A stretch of DNA of 10,148 bases from Candidatus Iainarchaeum sp. (GTDB taxonomy: Archaea; Iainarchaeota; Iainarchaeia; JAADDC01), in contig WAPE01000032.1 in assembly GCA_015520865.1 (NCBI GenBank), positions 1 through 10,148 on the forward strand, written 5' to 3'. Numbering within the stretch: position 1 is the stretch's first letter; every line of letters begins with the position of its first letter. Positions 6,724-10,148 of the stretch are shown piece after piece. A program made the position numbers and the translations under genes. The notes beneath the pieces are model-generated. The model was not told where the DNA came from and made no database searches. It worked only from the letters and a program-made list of their open reading frames with translations.

Positions 6724-8824
6724 GGAGAGAAGAGCCATCGTTGGCAGGAAAAGGAGCATGTTCAAGCGGGAGGGCTTTAAGACGGCCCTTCACATCGGAA
6801 GGATCGAAGAGGAAGGCCCCCTCTTCGGATACGACCTTTACCTCGATGCGCTCCTTCCCCACGTCGTCTTCGTCGCTGGAGCTCGAGGAAGCGGAAAGAG
6901 CTACACGTTAGGTGTTATCGCCGAAGAGCTCGCCGAAAAGAATCCCTATGTAGGCGTTCTCATCATCGACCCCATCGGTATCTTCTGGTCCATGAAGCTC
7001 CCAAATCGCCAAGAAGACGAACTGGAGAAATTGGCAGAATGGGGGCTTTCCCCCAGGGGATACGACAACGTAGAGGTTTACGTTCCTAAGGGAATGGCTG
7101 AACAGATCCCTCCTGAGACCTACGACAAGGTTTTCTCCCTGAAACCCTCCATGCTAACGACAGACGACTGGGTGCTAACCTTCGGCCTCGATCGATTTTC
7201 TCCGGCGGGGCTATTGCTAGACAAGGTGTTAGAAATCGTGAGAAACGAGTACGGAGAAGACTATGGACTGGAAGACATCATAGATGTTCTAGAAAACGAG
7301 GAGGAGCTTCTAGACAAGGAGAAGGGATTCAAAAAGGAAACGGTGAGGGCTCTGCTTTCGAGGTTCTACGCGGCGAGGAACTGGGGCATCTTTGACAAGG
7401 AAGGAACCCCTCTGTCGGAGATCATAAAGAAAGGGAAGATCAGCATCCTCGACATCTCTTTCTTAGAGGAAAGTGTAGGCGCACTCGTCATCGGGATCAT
7501 GGCGAGGCGAATCCTCCAGGCAAGAAAGCTCATAACGCGGAGCGTAGCAGCAGAGCTATTGAAGCTATCCGAATCGGAAAAGAAGGAGGTAGATATCCCA
7601 CCAACGTGGCTCATCATCGACGAGGCCCATACCCTCATACCAGCGGGCTCGAAGAAAACCGCCGCCACGGATCCCCTCATCGAATACGTAAAGCAGGGGA
7701 GAAGACCAGGATGCTCCCTTGTATTTGCTACCCAGCAGCCCTCTGCCATCGACACGAGGGTTCTATCCCAGTTAGACGTCCTCATCGTCCACAAGCTCGT
7801 CTTTGGAGAGGACGTAAAAGCTGTAGAGAAACGTATGCCGACGATATTACCCAAGGAGTACAGCGGTGTGAGGATGAGGAGGTTGCCGGTAGGTGTAGCC
7901 ATCCTAGGAGATCGTGAGGATTCGACCTCAAGGGCGTTTCTAGTTAGGATAAGACCGAGGAAGAGTCAACACGAGGGAAGGGAGGTAGCCGTGGACGAAA
8001 AAGTAGAAAGGGGGCAAGAATTTGAAGTAGAGGAGGGGGGAGTGGAGGTGAAAGACGCGGAGAAGAAAGAAGGAGAGGATCTGAAGCGCTCCTTCGTTGT
8101 CCAGGTCACGGAAGAAAAGGCGAAGAGAATTATGGCTTCCCACGGCTCTTCCCTCGTGAAGAGGCTCCTCGGAGGTGGTGGAAACGTCGTAGATCTTTCC
8201 CTGAAATTCGTTCCCGTCTGGGAAGTTACCTTCGTTTACTACAATATACCTACGAGCTCGACGAAGCGAGTAGCGTACATAGACGGCTACGAAGGGGAAT
8301 TCATCCATTACAAGGACGGGAAGATCGTCTTTTCCAAGGGATTGAAGTACCTTTACAAGCTAAGCAGGAACCAGAGGAAGCTACTCATCTTCCTGAAAAA
8401 TCATCCAGGTTCAACGCTCTCGGAGATCGTTGCAAAGGCAAAGGTGCCACCAGGTGTCGTGGAGAAGGAGCTTGAGTTATTGAAGCAGTCAGGAATGGTA
8501 AAAGAGGAGAACGGAAGGTATTATACACCCCTCGAGATAGAGCTGCCGCTTTCCCCTGAACATTCCCTCATTCCCTCCATGAAGGAGCTCCTCATCACGG
8601 AGGTAAAGCTCGATGAGAAGGAGGTTCTTCCCTACAACTTCAAGGAAGACCGGGTCGCCGAAATCCTTCGCTCGATCTGGCCAGGGGTTGTTCCAAGGGA
8701 GGTAGAAGCCATTTACAGGCCGGTTTGGGTAGGAATCGTTTTAAGAGGCGGAAAGAAGTACAAACTTGTGGTGGATGCCATAACGGGGGTAGTGGAAAAG
8801 GAGATTCCGCTGGTGGAACGATGA
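6692..8824 (+). CDS. HerA-like (DUF87) ATPase with winged helix and repeated C-terminal modules
   Basis: The 710-residue protein is a P-loop ATPase of the HerA/FtsK superfamily. Walker A is AGARGSGKSY (62-71), the second acidic strand is VGVLIIDPIG (87-96), Walker B is WLIIDEAH (306-313), and the downstream GRRPGCSLVFATQQPSAID (336-354) holds the likely arginine finger and sensor glutamines. Such enzymes are usually hexameric DNA translocases; HerA works with the NurA nuclease in DNA end resection. A charged acidic linker (about 422-465) leads to a C-terminal half that HerA lacks: a beta-rich module (about 504-540), a probable winged helix (about 557-613), and a second similar beta-rich module (about 673-706). 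No N-terminal HAS-barrel is obvious. GTG 6692 is chosen over TTG 6689 for its spacing from GGAGGTG. It overlaps Hel308 by 32 bases and the next gene by four. The class is firm; the partner and role are inferred. Confidence 0.9.
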   Translation: MEPLEILRSDEERRAIVGRKRSMFKREGFKTALHIGRIEEEGPLFGYDLYLDALLPHVVFVAGARGSGKSYTLGVIAEELAEKNPYVGVLIIDPIGIFWSMKLPNRQEDELEKLAEWGLSPRGYDNVEVYVPKGMAEQIPPETYDKVFSLKPSMLTTDDWVLTFGLDRFSPAGLLLDKVLEIVRNEYGEDYGLEDIIDVLENEEELLDKEKGFKKETVRALLSRFYAARNWGIFDKEGTPLSEIIKKGKISILDISFLEESVGALVIGIMARRILQARKLITRSVAAELLKLSESEKKEVDIPPTWLIIDEAHTLIPAGSKKTAATDPLIEYVKQGRRPGCSLVFATQQPSAIDTRVLSQLDVLIVHKLVFGEDVKAVEKRMPTILPKEYSGVRMRRLPVGVAILGDREDSTSRAFLVRIRPRKSQHEGREVAVDEKVERGQEFEVEEGGVEVKDAEKKEGEDLKRSFVVQVTEEKAKRIMASHGSSLVKRLLGGGGNVVDLSLKFVPVWEVTFVYYNIPTSSTKRVAYIDGYEGEFIHYKDGKIVFSKGLKYLYKLSRNQRKLLIFLKNHPGSTLSEIVAKAKVPPGVVEKELELLKQSGMVKEENGRYYTPLEIELPLSPEHSLIPSMKELLITEVKLDEKEVLPYNFKEDRVAEILRSIWPGVVPREVEAIYRPVWVGIVLRGGKKYKLVVDAITGVVEKEIPLVER

Positions 8825-9390
8825 AGGAAATTAATTACGCCGGGCTGCTCCCCAACAGGGGGACCTTCACCGTTATAGGGAAGGAGGTAGAGGAAGCTCT
8901 GATACGGGCAGCGAGTTTGAAGAACACGGAAGGAAGCAGCCTGAAACTCGTCCCAATTTCACCAAAACAGGCCGATCTAGCGACCCGGATCGGTCTAGAA
9001 ACGGAGTTGGGTTATCCCGAGTACCTATACATTCTCCTAGACTTTGAGGTGAAGGAGGGCCTCTTCACGGTGGGGAACTGCAACTGCCCCATGCTCCTGA
9101 GGCTCTACGAGATAGGTGCCGATAAAACGATCGTCTTCCTGCGTCAGAGGTACCACACAGTATCGGTAGAGTATACGACGTACCTCTCAGACAAGATAGA
9201 GCCCATTATATCCCTTTATGGAGAGATCGTAGCTCGAAGAGAAAATAGTTTCGGAAATCGGGTTGTGGACATCGTCCCAATAGAGGAAGATCCAGAGGAG
9301 CTAAGGCGTCTGTTAAAGGAGGTCCCAGGGGTCGTAGAGGTAGGAATACTGCCCATCATACCATACCGTAAGATCGTAATGAAGCGGTGA
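8821..9390 (+). CDS. uncharacterised protein with CxC motif, third gene of the Hel308 unit
   Basis: I do not recognise this 189-residue protein. ATG 8821 overlaps the HerA-like stop (ATGA), with GGTGG four bases upstream; an earlier GTG in the frame (8725) would overlap the ATPase by 100 bases and is less likely. The protein looks like a soluble alpha/beta fold: strands LKLVPIS, YLYILLDFEV and KTIVFLR, a helix YLSDKIEPIISLYGEIVARR, and a closing VVEVGILPIIPYRKIVM. GNCNCP (85-90) is the clearest motif and could bind metal or act in redox, though two cysteines alone are weak support. It does not show the features I would expect of NurA, the usual HerA partner. Tight coupling to the ATPase suggests a partner or regulator of it. 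The 3' end overlaps the convergent phosphatase gene by 35 bases. Confidence 0.82.
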   Translation: MKEINYAGLLPNRGTFTVIGKEVEEALIRAASLKNTEGSSLKLVPISPKQADLATRIGLETELGYPEYLYILLDFEVKEGLFTVGNCNCPMLLRLYEIGADKTIVFLRQRYHTVSVEYTTYLSDKIEPIISLYGEIVARRENSFGNRVVDIVPIEEDPEELRRLLKEVPGVVEVGILPIIPYRKIVMKR

Positions 9391-10148
9391 TCTTCTTGTG
9401 CTCCCCACAGGGAACCTCCTCGAAGAATCTTAATCCCCTATCGAAGATGGCGTAGCGAACACCTTCGGAATAGTAGCCTCCTGTGTCCTTGCAATGGGCA
9501 AAAAGAACGGCCACTCTCCTAAAGTGCTTCTTCAACTCGTGGGGAGAATGACCCTTGAGAAGGAAGAGATCCCTTTCTTCTAAAACCTCTTCCGCCTTCT
9601 CTGCACTCCAATCCCACGGATCAGGAACAGAAACGCCTCGGAACTCTGTAGATAAGGGATCCGTGTCGCTCCAAAGGATGAAGAACTCGTCCTGTGGACT
9701 AAGGTCAACTTTCGGGAGCTTCTCGAGAATCGAACGCGAAAGAAAGCCGTGGACAGCCACAACACCAATAACCTCGTTGTAATAGATGACCGGGAGCTTC
9801 ACGTGAATCGCTTCGTAGAGCTCGAGCTCTTCAGGCGAAAGATAAAGGGAAATGTCGTAAGGAAAAACAGGGCCCACGTAAAGGGGATGATCCCTTGGAC
9901 CAACCTCGTGGTTCCCCCGAAGAAGGGTGACGGACTCGGGATAATCGAGAAAGAGCCGGAAGAGGCTTGTTAGGGTCTTCCTCTGGTACCTTCCTCTATC
10001 GGCGTAATCCCCGAGAAAAACTACCTTTCCGTTGTTCTTCTCAAGGAAGGACCTGGCAATCCTAACGGCTGTGGGGTCACCGTGGAGATCACCGATAAAG
10101 AGAACGGGGCCAGAAAAATCATCGATGACGATCTTCTTAGAGGGGAGC
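9356..10148 (-). CDS. PPP-family metallophosphatase (Ser/Thr protein phosphatase-like), 5' end cut by window edge
   Basis: The frame is open to the right edge and gives 263 residues. Its motifs are those of the PPP phosphatase family: GDLHG (19-23), GDYADRG (46-52) and LLRGNHE (75-81), followed by VAVHGFL (130-136), the second histidine metal ligand, then ILWSDTDP (156-163), matching the family's LxWSDP. GHS near 198-200 supplies the last expected histidine. The family uses two metal ions to hydrolyse phosphoserine or phosphothreonine, and some members cleave other phosphoesters such as Ap4A. Only a short N-terminal piece before GDLHG should be missing. An internal GTG at 9877 must not be used as the start, since it would remove three of the metal-binding motifs. 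The usual glycine after HG is Phe here. It is convergent with, and overlaps, the CxC protein gene; the substrate is unknown. Confidence 0.9.
   Translation of the reverse strand, partial: LPSKKIVIDDFSGPVLFIGDLHGDPTAVRIARSFLEKNNGKVVFLGDYADRGRYQRKTLTSLFRLFLDYPESVTLLRGNHEVGPRDHPLYVGPVFPYDISLYLSPEELELYEAIHVKLPVIYYNEVIGVVAVHGFLSRSILEKLPKVDLSPQDEFFILWSDTDPLSTEFRGVSVPDPWDWSAEKAEEVLEERDLFLLKGHSPHELKKHFRRVAVLFAHCKDTGGYYSEGVRYAIFDRGLRFFEEVPCGEHKKITASLRSYGMV

Noticed and set aside
7366..7902. A 178-residue open frame on the minus strand inside the HerA-like gene
   Set aside because: It lies fully opposite the ATPase core, including Walker B, has Ser/Met-rich composition typical of antisense frames, and shows no motif or start signal.
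9356..10148. Mre11-type nuclease, which would fit a HerA neighbourhood
   Set aside because: The motif set GDLHG, GDYADRG, LLRGNHE and LWSD is that of PPP phosphatases, and the gene is convergent to the HerA-like unit, not within it.

Overview
The window looks like a compact, gene-dense piece of an archaeal chromosome, probably from a thermophile. The archaeal evidence is an AMP phosphorylase of the archaeal DeoA type, a Hel308 helicase, a HerA/DUF87-type ATPase, a DUF134 (UPF0251) protein, TATA boxes about 26 bases ahead of start codons, and several GTG-started genes with no room for a leader. Proteins rich in Glu, Lys and Arg and heavy use of AGG/AGA arginine codons fit a thermophile. I cannot name the lineage from the sequence alone.

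Left part (1-1312, + strand): a tight run of DUF134 DNA-binding protein (cut by the window start), a MazG-like nucleotide pyrophosphohydrolase, and a class I SAM-dependent methyltransferase. The last two overlap by four bases. A separate short gene (1359-1865, +) encodes a two-helix membrane protein with a very basic Thr/Lys/Arg tail. Its 3' end overlaps by 11 bases the convergent gene 1855-2412 (-), which encodes an ASCH-domain protein with a helical, HTH-like C-terminus.

Middle (2413-4547): a 50-base gap holds one TATA box placed symmetrically between the ASCH gene (-) and the AMP phosphorylase gene (+), so it may serve both directions. AMP phosphorylase (2463-3935) starts nucleoside monophosphate degradation in archaea. 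It is followed by a coiled-coil protein of unknown function (3963-4547), which has its own TATA-like box.

Right part (4570-10148): an overlapping three-gene unit of Hel308 helicase, a HerA-like ATPase with an unusual C-terminal half (winged helix between two similar small beta-rich modules), and an unrecognised 189-residue protein with a CxC motif. Its layout suggests an operon for DNA processing or repair. The last gene overlaps by 35 bases a convergent, 5'-truncated PPP-family metallophosphatase that runs off the right edge (-).

Almost every base is coding; the longest gap is 50 bases. I saw no tRNA or rRNA gene, CRISPR array, insertion sequence or phage gene. First genes of units tend to be leaderless GTG genes behind a TATA box, while genes inside units tend to have GGTGG or GGAGGTG just before the start.
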